Part shown: positions 34,525 through 43,773 of the stretch, one piece after another | How positions within the stretch are numbered: position 1 is the first letter of the stretch | How the letters are laid out: each line of letters opens with the position of its first letter | Source: an uncultured Saprospiraceae bacterium | Lineage (GTDB): Bacteria > Bacteroidota > Bacteroidia > Chitinophagales > Saprospiraceae | Length of the DNA: 58,375 bases | Direction: 5' to 3' | Assembly (NCBI GenBank): GCA_937974625.1 | Contig: CALJVJ010000075.1 | Location: 1-58,375 of the forward strand | Program-made: the position numbers and the translations under genes | The notes under the pieces: generated by a model | Seen by the model: the letters and a program-made list of their open reading frames with translations, nothing else | The model's database searches: none | What the model was told of the DNA's origin: nothing

Positions 34525-36843
34525 CTAATTAATAAACAAAATTTTAGCCACTGCCGTATTAGGGCTACTCAATCCTCTAGATTGACTAGTGCTAAAAACC
34601 AAATAAACACCTGTACTAGCACGGCGACCAGAAAAATCTTTGCCATCCCAAATTGCCTGACCTCCAAGGGCAGTGGTTTCAAAAATCAATTGCCCACTGA
34701 CATCTGTAATTTTTACATTCGCATCTCTAGCCAATCCTTTAATAGCAATTGGACCATTATATTCAGGTCTGACAGGATTGGGAAAAGCATAAATATTAGG
34801 GCTATTGATTGGTCGGCCTTCGATGGCATCACCTCTTAAAGATATTACCCCATTATTGGTGCCAATAAAAGCCTCGCCAGTTTCTTGATTAATAGCAATG
34901 TCTATAATGGTATTATCAAAAAGCGGGCTATTTTCTTTATTAAAAAAAGCAATTTGTTCTCTCCCGTCAGGAGATTGAATAAAAAGGCCGTTATTAGTAC
35001 CTATCCATTTTCGATTGGCACCGTCTATAGCAATGCTCTGAATATTTTCTGTGACTAATAAATTTGCGCCAAAACCATCTTGTTCCAATTGTCTCAAAGA
35101 GCCGTTACATAAATCCGTATCAAAAGCACTATTGCCACATTCAAAAATTACGGGCCCTTCAGAAGTACCAACCCAAACATCTCCATCGAGGTCTACTTCC
35201 AAACAATTAATGATAGAGGTCCTCAAAGCACTGTTGGAAGCTCTAAACAATCGGATACGGTCATCATTGATATTATCAATAGTTCCATTATCATCAAAAA
35301 CCAGTACCCCTTCACCTGGTGCAACAAACCATTTATACCCATTGGCATCGATGGCCATTTGTAGTAACCCTTTTACTGGTGCATTAAAATTTCGCCATTC
35401 TCCATCAGCTTTTAGCACAGAAATTGGCCGAGAGGCACCATGATTACTCATCCACAAATTATTTTCTTCATCAAAGGCTAAACCTGAGACTCGTTCTCTA
35501 GCACCATCACCGATAGCTCCTTGAAGAGAGGAATTATCTTGAGTATAAACTTTATAATTTTCTCCATCCGTTTCTATCAAACCACCCCAGAAAGTACCAA
35601 TAAAAAGTCGACCATCATCAGGATGAACTGCCAACCTATAAAAATCTCGGTCGATGTCTTCTGCTAAAAACAGTGGCACATTACCTCTATTGATAACGGA
35701 CCATTGATTATCTTCTCTAACGAAAAGCCCATCTACTCGATTAAGTGCCGTTTGGTTAGAAGCAACGCCTCCTGCTGCGATATAGACCTTATCATTGGCG
35801 AGCAAAATTTCACTACTATTATGCGAACCAGGAGAGTCAAAATCTAATGAGTTGCAGTTTTCACCAGCTTGGTTTGTAAATCGGATACCTCTAAATATGT
35901 CAGCATACCAAATTCGCCCATTTTCTTCCTCGATGGCATATTGGGGTTGATCAATACATCTATTACCAGAAGTAATAAAAGAATCATCGGCTTTAAAAAA
36001 CAGCACCTTACCACGACAACTGCCTTTACAAGCTAAACCAGCGATTAGAAATTCGTTGCCAGCAGATAGGAATTCAATCGCAAAATCTTCCGCTAAATAA
36101 ATCTCTGTTAATACACCATTTTGATAGCGAAATAACGCGTCATTAATATCTAGGTAGAGACTATTATGATGGGTAGCAATCGCATTAGAACTATAGACAG
36201 GAGGGAATCCATCTGCTACATCTAATAATTGCCAATTACTAAAATCCGCTAAATTAAGGGTCGGGTCGTTTGTTGCTCGATAAACCCCTTCATTGGTGGC
36301 AGCATAAATATTGCCTTCAAATATCGCCATCCCTAAAACAGGTACACCCGTGAATGTCGTAAATTCAAATTCTTCTCGGTCTAAATTTAATTTGACAATA
36401 CCGAAGCCTGTAGATAAAAAAGCTGCATTGCCTTCAAATAAAATATCATAAACGGTTCTATCACCAACAATAGCCGTATTCTTTTGAATATCATTAAAAT
36501 TGACAATTCCATCAGGTTTGATTAAGTCGATATTACCATTGTCGTAAATGATTAGCAGCGCTTCTGAGTTGGGATTATATTTAATAATATTCACGCCAAC
36601 ATCCGATAAACCATCAACTGTAGAAATAAAGTCTACCGCAAAATCTTCTTTTTCAATAGTGAAAATAGAAAAAGGAGAAGCATAATAAACCGTCGTCTCA
36701 CTTTGTGTAACCCAATTACCTGCATGATAAGGCAAATGAGATTTCCATTGTCCAATTTTGAGGTCGTTCACCTGTACACTATCTTGTGTAAAAGCAATAG
36801 TACAGCAGCATAAAGTAAAAAGGGAAAGTAAAATGGACTTCAT
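34525..36843 (-). CDS. porZ: PorZ-like type IX secretion protein with double beta-propeller and sorting domain
   Basis: About 772 aa from the ATG at 36843. An in-frame ATG at 36885 would add 14 residues before the signal peptide (SILLSLFTLCCCTIAFTQ). Mature N-terminus IGQWKSHLPYH, then SPFSIFTIEKED, VDGLSDVGVNIIKYNP, LLIIYDNGNIDLI, AFLSTGFGIVKLNL: the order and wording typical of PorZ of Porphyromonas and other Bacteroidota. Reg_prop propeller repeats continue (RLFIGTFWGGL, DGDVWVGTSEGPV, KWIGTNNGLFI). A T9SS type A domain closes it (IYAFPNPVRPEYNG, STGVYLVFS). PorZ sits on the cell surface in the T9SS attachment complex that handles A-LPS. Length agrees with the family (about 780). Confidence 0.88.
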   Translation of the reverse strand: MKSILLSLFTLCCCTIAFTQDSVQVNDLKIGQWKSHLPYHAGNWVTQSETTVYYASPFSIFTIEKEDFAVDFISTVDGLSDVGVNIIKYNPNSEALLIIYDNGNIDLIKPDGIVNFNDIQKNTAIVGDRTVYDILFEGNAAFLSTGFGIVKLNLDREEFEFTTFTGVPVLGMAIFEGNIYAATNEGVYRATNDPTLNLADFSNWQLLDVADGFPPVYSSNAIATHHNSLYLDINDALFRYQNGVLTEIYLAEDFAIEFLSAGNEFLIAGLACKGSCRGKVLFFKADDSFITSGNRCIDQPQYAIEEENGRIWYADIFRGIRFTNQAGENCNSLDFDSPGSHNSSEILLANDKVYIAAGGVASNQTALNRVDGLFVREDNQWSVINRGNVPLFLAEDIDRDFYRLAVHPDDGRLFIGTFWGGLIETDGENYKVYTQDNSSLQGAIGDGARERVSGLAFDEENNLWMSNHGASRPISVLKADGEWRNFNAPVKGLLQMAIDANGYKWFVAPGEGVLVFDDNGTIDNINDDRIRLFRASNSALRTSIINCLEVDLDGDVWVGTSEGPVIFECGNSAFDTDLCNGSLRQLEQDGFGANLLVTENIQSIAIDGANRKWIGTNNGLFIQSPDGREQIAFFNKENSPLFDNTIIDIAINQETGEAFIGTNNGVISLRGDAIEGRPINSPNIYAFPNPVRPEYNGPIAIKGLARDANVKITDVSGQLIFETTALGGQAIWDGKDFSGRRASTGVYLVFSTSQSRGLSSPNTAVAKILFIN

Positions 36844-36948
36844 AAGCGTGGGCTTAGTAAACAAATGAGGAGCAGTATCAATCATTAAAATTGTTTATTC
36901 GATAAACTTTCAGTTGTCGGTGAATATTGTTGAGAAACAGGAATTTAA

Positions 36949-37113
36949 TCAATCTGTTTTAACGATTATATGAAATTCTTTTTGATGGTCAGTTTTTATT
37001 TTTTTTGGAGTAGGTTTTTGTTCGGCCATAGGGCAACCACAATCAGTACTTTTACAGGCGAAAAACAATAGACAAGCAAAAAGACAAAGTCTATATTTTT
37101 TTGAAAAAATCAT
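36949..37113 (-). CDS. Small lipoprotein, 54 residues
   Basis: Short gene missed by length cut-offs. ATG at 37113, TGA at 36949. Residues 1-20 are a lipoprotein signal peptide (FACLLFFAC) with the lipidated cysteine at 20. After it comes KSTDCGCPMAEQKPTPKK, holding two further cysteines, and a basic tail ending FHIIVKTD. It lies on the same strand as porZ, 105 bp upstream. Small lipoproteins with a Cys-Gly-Cys-Pro pattern are found in Bacteroidota, but I know no function. It overlaps only the rejected 5' extension of the gene at 37266. Confidence 0.65.
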   Translation of the reverse strand: MIFSKKYRLCLFACLLFFACKSTDCGCPMAEQKPTPKKIKTDHQKEFHIIVKTD

Positions 37114-37265
37114 ATTATTATAATAATTTAACTATTCACAATGTCTTAGCATCTAGAATAAGCAAAGGAAAAGGAGAACTAAATAGGATTAATTTGCTTA
37201 TTATAAATAGCTATCATATATTGATAGGATACGGTAAACATTTAATTTTCAGCAAAATTACTTTT

Positions 37266-38723
37266 ATGAAAATTCAACTAATAATAATCGCTTTATTTTA
37301 TTCCTTTTTGCAAATAGGTATTAGTCAAGAAATAACGGTATCTGAAGAGGTAACACTTCGTTCCGACCAAAGTTATTCAATTATTGGCAAATTCAATGAA
37401 AAAACCTTGCTGTACCGAGACAAAGGTACTGAATTTGAGATTCAAGCTTTCAATAATGAGTTACTTGGATTGAGTTGGACCAAAGAGTTAGAATTGGATA
37501 AAAAACGCCCTGTAGTACTAGATGTGTTTGGTTTAGAAGAGTATTTTTATGTAATCTATAAGTACAAGCATAAAGGAAGTTCAGTTATCAAGGTACATAA
37601 ATATAATGAAGCGGCTAATTTGGTAGATTCCACGATGGTTTATAATTTCGGTAAGCGTTTTTATTCACCAGATCCTGAGATTTTACTATCTGAAGATAAG
37701 TCCAAAGTTTTGCTTTATCATACAGAATATTTTGCCAAAATAGAAGTATCCATATTCGATTTGAGCAAAATGGAACAAATGTGGAGCAAAGAGTTTGAGC
37801 CAAGAGATTTAAACTTTGGTGCAGATTTTTATCAAATGCTAGTGGATAATGAAGGGGGGATGCATATGGTGCTTAATAGAGAAAATGAACGGCTCAAAAA
37901 AGAGAAGCCACATCACTTTGAATTTATTTACCAGCCGCCTACGGAGGGTAAAGCACCAATAACAAAGATTCCTTTAGAAGGAAAGTTATCCTATGATGCC
38001 TATTTCAAAATTGATAATTTAAATCGAAGAATAATTGGAGGAGGAATGCATTCTGAAAAAAATAAAGGCCGTACACAAGGTTATTATTTTATGAGTGTTC
38101 CATTTGGAGGAACAGCAGAAAATACGCTTTCTTTTTATAATTTCGAACTACCTTTCATGGAACAATTAGTGGATAAAAAGACGAAAGTTACCAAAGGTTT
38201 ATTTGATGTAGGAATACAAGATATTGTGATAAGAAAGGATGGTGGTGTGGTAATTATTTGTGAGCAGTTAAAAGATTTTGAAAGGGCTACTGGCGCAACT
38301 AATAGCAGCACGACACCTACCCGTTCTTATTTCACAAGTCGAGAAAGTGGACGATATTCAGTAGATCATTATTACGAAGATTTATTTTTGTTTTCGGTAC
38401 ATCCAACAGGGGATCACCATTGGGAAGAGATTTTACATAAAAAACAATTTTCTCAAGATGACGACGCTGCTTTTTCCTCTTTCTTTTTAGCAAAAACCTC
38501 CAGAAAATTACGGTTAATTTATAATGACGAAATTCGTAATGAGAATACAGTGAGCGAATATATTATCAAAGGAGATGGCGAATTTGATAGGAATAGTATT
38601 TTAAATACAGCTAGCCAAGATTTGCGACTACGATTTCGAGAGAGTAAGCAAGTTGCTTATAACGAAATTATCGTTCCTAGTGAACGTAAGAGCAGATTGA
38701 AGTTGGTGAGAATGACGTTTTGA
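37266..38723 (+). CDS. Uncharacterised secreted protein
   Basis: 485 aa from ATG 37266. No family recognised. A signal peptide spans about 1-20 (LQIGISQ). The mature part is a long beta-rich domain with regularly spaced hydrophobic/charged strands (SYSIIGKFNEKTLLYRD, LSWTKELELDKKRP, VLLYHTEYFAKIEVSIFDL, QDIVIRKDGGVVIICEQ), suggestive of a propeller. There is no sorting domain or membrane span. The in-frame start at 37101 is rejected: it would add 55 polar residues before the signal peptide and run across the start of the small lipoprotein gene. Probably periplasmic. Confidence 0.8.
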   Translation: MKIQLIIIALFYSFLQIGISQEITVSEEVTLRSDQSYSIIGKFNEKTLLYRDKGTEFEIQAFNNELLGLSWTKELELDKKRPVVLDVFGLEEYFYVIYKYKHKGSSVIKVHKYNEAANLVDSTMVYNFGKRFYSPDPEILLSEDKSKVLLYHTEYFAKIEVSIFDLSKMEQMWSKEFEPRDLNFGADFYQMLVDNEGGMHMVLNRENERLKKEKPHHFEFIYQPPTEGKAPITKIPLEGKLSYDAYFKIDNLNRRIIGGGMHSEKNKGRTQGYYFMSVPFGGTAENTLSFYNFELPFMEQLVDKKTKVTKGLFDVGIQDIVIRKDGGVVIICEQLKDFERATGATNSSTTPTRSYFTSRESGRYSVDHYYEDLFLFSVHPTGDHHWEEILHKKQFSQDDDAAFSSFFLAKTSRKLRLIYNDEIRNENTVSEYIIKGDGEFDRNSILNTASQDLRLRFRESKQVAYNEIIVPSERKSRLKLVRMTF

Positions 38724-38730
38724 TTGTGGG

Positions 38731-38751
38731 GGGCAAGCCTTGTGGTTGCCC
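38731..38751. other. GC-rich hairpin between convergent genes
   Basis: gggcaa (38731-38736) pairs with ttgccc (38746-38751) around a 9-nt loop. It lies between the secreted protein stop and the prfC stop. It has no T-run and may be a weak terminator or a repeat element. Confidence 0.4.
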
Positions 38752-38768
38752 GTCGGTAAACTCATTAT

Positions 38769-40346
38769 CTAGAATTCACTAGTGAAATGGAAAGTCACTT
38801 TAGGAAAATTATCTTGCGCCATTTTTAAAGTCCAAGCGGATTCTGCTAAAAAGACAATAAGCCCATCTTTATCTTTCGCAATATCTCGTTTACGGCGGCT
38901 CAAGAATTCTTTAAATATGGCCTCATCTTCACATTCTACCCAACAAGCTTTATGCAGATTGACAGGTTCATAAGCACAAGAAGCACCATATTCGTGTTTT
39001 AGTCGATATTGGATGACATCAAATTGTAGTGCGCCTACTGTACCAATAATTTTTCTATTATTAAATTCTCGGTGGAATAATTGGGCGACTCCTTCATCCA
39101 TCAATTGAGTAAGTCCTTTATTCAATTGCTTAGACTTCAGCGGGTCTTTGTTGACGACATATCTAAACTGTTCAGGAGAGAAACTTGGAATTCCTTTAAA
39201 ATGTAATTTTTCTCCTTCGGTAAGCGAGTCTCCAATTTTAAAGTTACCAGAATCATATAAGCCGATAACATCTCCAGGATAAGCTTCTTCGACAATCGAT
39301 TTTTTGGCGGCCATAAAACTAGTGGGATTAGAAAATTTCATCTTACGTTCTTGTCGAACATGCAGGTAGTTGGTATTTCTTTGAAATGTCCCAGAACAAA
39401 CCCTTAGAAAAGCAATTCTATCTCGGTGCTTGGGGTCCATATTGGCGTGAATTTTAAAGACAAACCCTGAGAACTTATCTTCATTCGGTTCAACTTTTCT
39501 TTCTTCCGTGACTCGTGGCAATGGGTTTGGTGCAATGTCAACAAAACAATCGAGTAATTCTTTGACCCCAAAATTATTAATAGCACTGCCAAAAAAGACA
39601 GGAGATAAGATACCTTCTAAGTAATCTTCCTTTTCAAAATCTGGATAAACCTCATTAATCATAGTGATTTCTTCGCGTAGAGTCTCAGCAGCCCTTTCGC
39701 CAACACGTTCCTCTAACTCTTTACTAGCTAAATCATTAATTTCAAATACATCCCCCGTCTGTTTTCCATGCGGATTAAAAAGGACTAATTTTTCTTCGTA
39801 AATATTATAAACACCCTGAAAGTCTCTTCCCATCCCAACAGGCCAACTCAAAGGTCGAACTAACAAGCCTAATTTTGTCTCTAATTCATCCAATAAATCA
39901 AAACCATCTTTTCCTTCTCTGTCCATCTTATTGATAAAAACAATGATGGGCGTATCTCTCATGCGGCAAACTTTGACAAGTTTTTCCGTCTGTGTTTCCA
40001 CACCTTTAGCGACATCAATAACCACAATAACACTATCGACGGCTGTTAGAGTCCGGAAGGTATCTTCTTGGAAATCTTGGTGACCGGGCGTATCAAGAAT
40101 ATTAATTTTTTTGCCACGATAATCAAAGGCCATCACGGAAGTAGCAACGGAGATACCTCTCTGTCGTTCAATATCCATGAAATCCGAAGTAGCACTTTTT
40201 TTAATTTTATTAGACTTGACGGCACCCGCAGTTTGGATGGCCCCACCGAATAAGAGTAGTTTCTCCGTTAAGGTAGTTTTACCTGCATCTGGGTGAGAGA
40301 TGATACCAAAAGTCTTTCTACGTCCTATTTCTTCTGAAAAGCCCAT
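38769..40346 (-). CDS. prfC: Peptide chain release factor 3
   Basis: 525-aa translational GTPase that recycles RF1/RF2 from the ribosome. G1 is [15 protein letters not shown] (about 17-31), switch I holds [12 protein letters not shown]3 is [10 protein letters not shown]4 is FINKMDREG and the RF3-specific domains follow ([39 protein letters not shown]). Length is normal. A TAACTTTG box (complement of 40394-40401) lies 48 bp upstream. It is divergent from the class IV aminotransferase gene. Confidence 0.97.
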   Translation of the reverse strand: MGFSEEIGRRKTFGIISHPDAGKTTLTEKLLLFGGAIQTAGAVKSNKIKKSATSDFMDIERQRGISVATSVMAFDYRGKKINILDTPGHQDFQEDTFRTLTAVDSVIVVIDVAKGVETQTEKLVKVCRMRDTPIIVFINKMDREGKDGFDLLDELETKLGLLVRPLSWPVGMGRDFQGVYNIYEEKLVLFNPHGKQTGDVFEINDLASKELEERVGERAAETLREEITMINEVYPDFEKEDYLEGILSPVFFGSAINNFGVKELLDCFVDIAPNPLPRVTEERKVEPNEDKFSGFVFKIHANMDPKHRDRIAFLRVCSGTFQRNTNYLHVRQERKMKFSNPTSFMAAKKSIVEEAYPGDVIGLYDSGNFKIGDSLTEGEKLHFKGIPSFSPEQFRYVVNKDPLKSKQLNKGLTQLMDEGVAQLFHREFNNRKIIGTVGALQFDVIQYRLKHEYGASCAYEPVNLHKACWVECEDEAIFKEFLSRRKRDIAKDKDGLIVFLAESAWTLKMAQDNFPKVTFHFTSEF

Positions 40347-40393
40347 GTTTATTTTTAATTGTAAGTTGAATGAACAACTTTTTAAAGAGGGCG

Positions 40394-40401
40394 CAAAGTT
40401 A
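40394..40401 (-). promoter_or_regulatory. -7 box of prfC
   Basis: TAACTTTG on the minus strand matches the -7 consensus; no clear TTG lies at the usual distance upstream. On the opposite strand TACCTTTG at 40471-40478 probably plays the same role for the divergent gene at 40529. Confidence 0.5.
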
Positions 40402-40528
40402 CGATTTTAAATGCTTTGATAAAAAGGTAAAAACTAGTAAATAGGAACTATTATTCAATTTGAATTTCCTTACCTTTGTTTTGATTATAGACTTTCAACT
40501 TATCACTCATCATTCATTCTTATTAAAA

Positions 40529-41371
40529 ATGATAAAGTATTATAACATTAACGGGGAAATAGTGCCGATAGAAAAAGCGGTCATTAATGTCAAAGATTTA
40601 GGCTTTTTGAGAGGATATAGCGTTTTTGATTTTTTTAGAATATATAAGGGGCGACCAGTATTCATAGAAGACCATTTGGCAAGATTGGAAAGGTCTACTC
40701 ATGAATTAGGGTTGGAGTTACCATATTCAAAAGCGGAGCTAATAGAAAAAATAATTGCTTTGGCTAAAGCAAATCAGATGGAGGTTGGAGGCATTAAAAT
40801 TATCATAACGGGCGGGTATTCGTTAGATGGATTTTTGCCAACAAAACCAAATTTTGTCATGTTGGCGAGTAAGTTGACGACCTATGATGAGTCTGTATAT
40901 ACAAAGGGGATAAAGCTAATGGCGTATGAATATACTAGAGAAACGCCCTATACGAAAACGACTAATTATTTAAAACCGATAAGCCTCCAGCAAGAAATCA
41001 AAGAGGCAGAAGCATTTGATGTACTATACCATGATGGGGTATATATATCAGAATCAGCTCGCTCCAATTTTTTTATAGTCAATCACGAAGGAACCATTAT
41101 CACACCAGATAAAGACGCTTTAGAAGGCATTACGAGGAAGCATGTTTTAGAAGTAGCGCAAAAACATTTTAAGGTAGAAATTCGACCATTAAGTATCAAA
41201 GAAACAATGGCCGCCCGAGAAGCTTTTATGACGAGCTCTACCAAAGGCGTTATGCCTGTAAAACAAGTAGATTTTTGGCGAATTAATAAAGGCGTAATAG
41301 GAGAGACGACAAAACAATTAATGGAACTATTTCGACAACACGTAGAGGAGTATGTCGGAACAACTGTTTAG
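40529..41371 (+). CDS. Class IV PLP-dependent aminotransferase (D-amino acid/branched-chain type)
   Basis: 280 aa from ATG 40529. The track back to 40460 starts inside the -7 box and is rejected. Features are the N-terminal NINGEIVPIEKAVINVKDLGFLRGYSVFDFFR, RLERS (R-L-x-x-S), the PLP lysine in YTKTTNYLKP (near 154), the cofactor-binding glutamate in ISESARSNFF (near 187), and the C-terminal TSSTKGVMPV. The family includes D-alanine aminotransferase, branched-chain aminotransferase and aminodeoxychorismate lyase. The exact substrate is not readable. It is followed by the exonuclease gene after 45 bp on the same strand. Confidence 0.88.
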   Translation: MIKYYNINGEIVPIEKAVINVKDLGFLRGYSVFDFFRIYKGRPVFIEDHLARLERSTHELGLELPYSKAELIEKIIALAKANQMEVGGIKIIITGGYSLDGFLPTKPNFVMLASKLTTYDESVYTKGIKLMAYEYTRETPYTKTTNYLKPISLQQEIKEAEAFDVLYHDGVYISESARSNFFIVNHEGTIITPDKDALEGITRKHVLEVAQKHFKVEIRPLSIKETMAAREAFMTSSTKGVMPVKQVDFWRINKGVIGETTKQLMELFRQHVEEYVGTTV

Positions 41372-41416
41372 TAGTTTCGATACGACCAAGTAATCTTTTC
41401 ATTTCAAACCACATTT

Positions 41417-42406
41417 CTGGACCTTTTAACTTTCACACCTAAAGGCATTTATTGCCCAATAGCAAAGGTCTATATTGATCCTTGGCTACCTGTCGAAAAA
41501 GCTTTAATTACGCATGGACACGCAGACCATTCTCGATTTGGACATAAATATTACCTCTGCACAAATAGTGCTCAGCCCGTAATTCGACATCGTTTAGGAA
41601 GTTCCGTCAATTTACATGCTGTTCCATACAACGAATCCGTTTATATAAATGGGGTGAAATTTTCTTTTCATCCAGCAGGTCATATTATTGGTTCTGCTCA
41701 AATTAGAGTAGAATACAAAGGCGAGGTATGGGTAGCATCAGGAGATTATAAAACGGAAGAAGATGGGTTAAGCGAAGCATTTGAGCTTGTAAAATGTAAT
41801 GCTTTTATTACAGAATCGACCTTTGGATTACCTATCTTCAAATGGGAGTCCCAAGCGGTAATAGCCAAAGCAATCAATGATTGGTGGAAAAAGAATAGAG
41901 CAGCAGGTAAAACAAGTATTTTGGGTGCTTATGCATTGGGAAAAGCGCAGCGATTGCTTCAAATGTTAGACCCAAGTATTGGAAAAATTTTCACACATGG
42001 AGCAGTAGAAAATATTAATGAGGTGATAAGAGGACAACGCATACCATTACAAGAAACCGTAAGAGTTACTCAAAAACTTAAAAGAAAGGAGACTATTGGA
42101 GGAATGGTCATTTGTCCTCCGGGTACATTGGAAACAAGTTGGGTGAAAAAATTTATAGCTATAGAAAAAGGGGTTGCCTCAGGATGGATGATGCAAGATG
42201 GAACAAAGCGAAATATTAGCTTTGATAAAGGTTTTATTTTGTCTGACCATGCAGATTGGGAGGCACTCAATCAAGTAATAAAAGCTACAGAAGCGGAGAA
42301 AGTGGTGACAACTCATGGATATGCCGACAGTTTCGCAAAATGGTTGTGCTCCCAAGGTCTTGACGCGCAAGCAGCAAAAACTGCATATGAGGGAGAAAAG
42401 CTGTAA
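41417..42406 (+). CDS. Ligase-associated MBL-fold DNA exonuclease, apparently CTG-initiated
   Basis: About 329 aa. Metallo-beta-lactamase/beta-CASP protein. The N-terminal family block LLTFTPKGIYCP, then YIDPWLPVEKALITHGHADHSRFGH with the metal motif H-x-H-x-D-H, then HPAGHIIGSAQIRVEY, WVASGDYKTEEDGLSEAFE, ITESTFGLP, and FILSDHADWEALNQ near the C-terminus. An ordinary start search stops at GTG 41654 and loses 79 conserved residues including the metal site. The frame is open from 41375 without ATG, GTG or TTG. CTG at 41417 puts the initiator exactly where relatives have Met. Relatives sit beside an ATP-dependent DNA ligase; none is here. Confidence 0.88.
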   Translation: MDLLTFTPKGIYCPIAKVYIDPWLPVEKALITHGHADHSRFGHKYYLCTNSAQPVIRHRLGSSVNLHAVPYNESVYINGVKFSFHPAGHIIGSAQIRVEYKGEVWVASGDYKTEEDGLSEAFELVKCNAFITESTFGLPIFKWESQAVIAKAINDWWKKNRAAGKTSILGAYALGKAQRLLQMLDPSIGKIFTHGAVENINEVIRGQRIPLQETVRVTQKLKRKETIGGMVICPPGTLETSWVKKFIAIEKGVASGWMMQDGTKRNISFDKGFILSDHADWEALNQVIKATEAEKVVTTHGYADSFAKWLCSQGLDAQAAKTAYEGEKL

Positions 42407-42535
42407 CCTAGTGATAAGTAGGTGTTGTTTATCATCATAATAAAAAAAATAATATCTTTTAATTTTTAAATACTAATAATCTTTAATATCTTAGGGGTTC
42501 TAGAAACTATCTTACACTAAAACGAACCCAAGATA

Positions 42536-43207
42536 ATGTCACTAACTACTACAAAGGTTGATATAGCTACGATGATAGACCATACTTATTTGCGTGCAGA
42601 TTGTTCAACAGCAGATATAAAAGTATTGTGTAACGAAGCGCTGCAATATGGATTTAAGACTGTTTGTATACCACCTTATTACATCTTTCAGGCGAAGAAG
42701 ATTTTGGGAGATTCACGTGTAAAAATATGTTCAGTTATTGGTTTTCCAATGGGGTATAGTACGACAGGGGCAAAAGTAGAAGAGATAAAGCGAGCTTGTA
42801 ATGACGGGGTAGATGAATTAGATGTAGTGATTAATATAGCAGCTGTTAAGAATAACGATTGGAATATGGTTCGCAATGATATCGAAAGTACAACGATGAT
42901 TAGCCATTTGAGAGGAAAAAAGATGAAGTTGATTATAGAAATGGGATTATTAGAAGAAGATGAGATTTTGAAAATCTGTGAGATTGCCACTAAATTAGGC
43001 GTAGATTTTATAAAAACATCTACGGGGTTTAATAATACGATTACCACACCAGAAGATATTAGTTTTTTAAAATCCATACTCCCACCTTCTGTAAAAGTAA
43101 AAGCGTCAGGTGGCATTCGCACAAAAGCAGATGCTTCAGCGATGCTCCAAGCTGGTGCTGATAGAATTGGCACTTCCTCAGGTATTAGAATTGTAACGAT
43201 GAGTTAA
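42536..43207 (+). CDS. deoC: Deoxyribose-phosphate aldolase
   Basis: Class I aldolase of 223 aa that cleaves deoxyribose 5-phosphate into acetaldehyde and glyceraldehyde 3-phosphate in deoxynucleoside catabolism. N-terminal MIDHTYLRADCS, the acidic ELDVVINIAA, the Schiff-base lysine in GVDFIKTSTGF, and the proton-relay lysine in VKVKASGGIRT. Full length. Together with the nucleoside permease at 13037 it suggests nucleoside use, though the genes are far apart. It may lead a run with the SPOR gene, rodA and tgt. Confidence 0.97.
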   Translation: MSLTTTKVDIATMIDHTYLRADCSTADIKVLCNEALQYGFKTVCIPPYYIFQAKKILGDSRVKICSVIGFPMGYSTTGAKVEEIKRACNDGVDELDVVINIAAVKNNDWNMVRNDIESTTMISHLRGKKMKLIIEMGLLEEDEILKICEIATKLGVDFIKTSTGFNNTITTPEDISFLKSILPPSVKVKASGGIRTKADASAMLQAGADRIGTSSGIRIVTMS

Positions 43208-43339
43208 TTTCAAAAATCCTTTCTTTTTTAACAGCTTGTAATACGTCTAACAAAATAAAAGTGGCTTTTTATTTTGTGGTAACCCCTTTGTCCTTAACTT
43301 TGGGTATAAATATAGAATTTTATCCAACACATCATTACC

Positions 43340-43741
43340 ATGAAAAAGATTATTGTCACTTTAGTAACCTTATTGACTATAACCTCATTGGCAATTAGTC
43401 AAAACGTTATTGTTAAAGAAACACCAGGGATTACTCAGTTAGTAGAAAAGCATATAGAATTAAATCGGGCTACCTTGACAATTGATGGTTGGCGAATTCA
43501 ACTATTTGCCACTACCGATAGAAGTAAACTAGAGGGCGCTCGAGGAACATTTATCAATCGTTATCCTAACATGCCAGTAGATTGGGTACATGCTAGTCCT
43601 TGGTATCGCTTAAGAGCGGGTGCATTTGCGACAAAGTTGGAGGCGACTAGGACATTAAATAGTCTCAAAATATATTATCCAGATGCCTACTTAGCAAAAG
43701 ATAAAATTAAAACAAGTGAACTATTAAACGCTCGAATTTAA
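43340..43741 (+). CDS. Secreted SPOR-domain protein
   Basis: 133 aa. Signal peptide 1-20 (SLAISQ). A SPOR domain covers about 50-125 (GWRIQLFATTDRSKLEGA, VDWVHASPWYRLRAGAFATKLEATRTLNSLKIYYPDAYL). SPOR domains bind denuded septal glycan strands. The gene sits 32 bp before rodA, so a role in wall growth or division is likely. Confidence 0.9.
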   Translation: MKKIIVTLVTLLTITSLAISQNVIVKETPGITQLVEKHIELNRATLTIDGWRIQLFATTDRSKLEGARGTFINRYPNMPVDWVHASPWYRLRAGAFATKLEATRTLNSLKIYYPDAYLAKDKIKTSELLNARI

Positions 43742-43773
43742 AGTATATCTCTAAGCTTTTCATCACTTAAGAA

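Noticed and set aside
37101-37265. 55-residue extension of the secreted protein gene
   Set aside because: The signal peptide begins at the ATG at 37266 and the extension overlaps the small lipoprotein gene.
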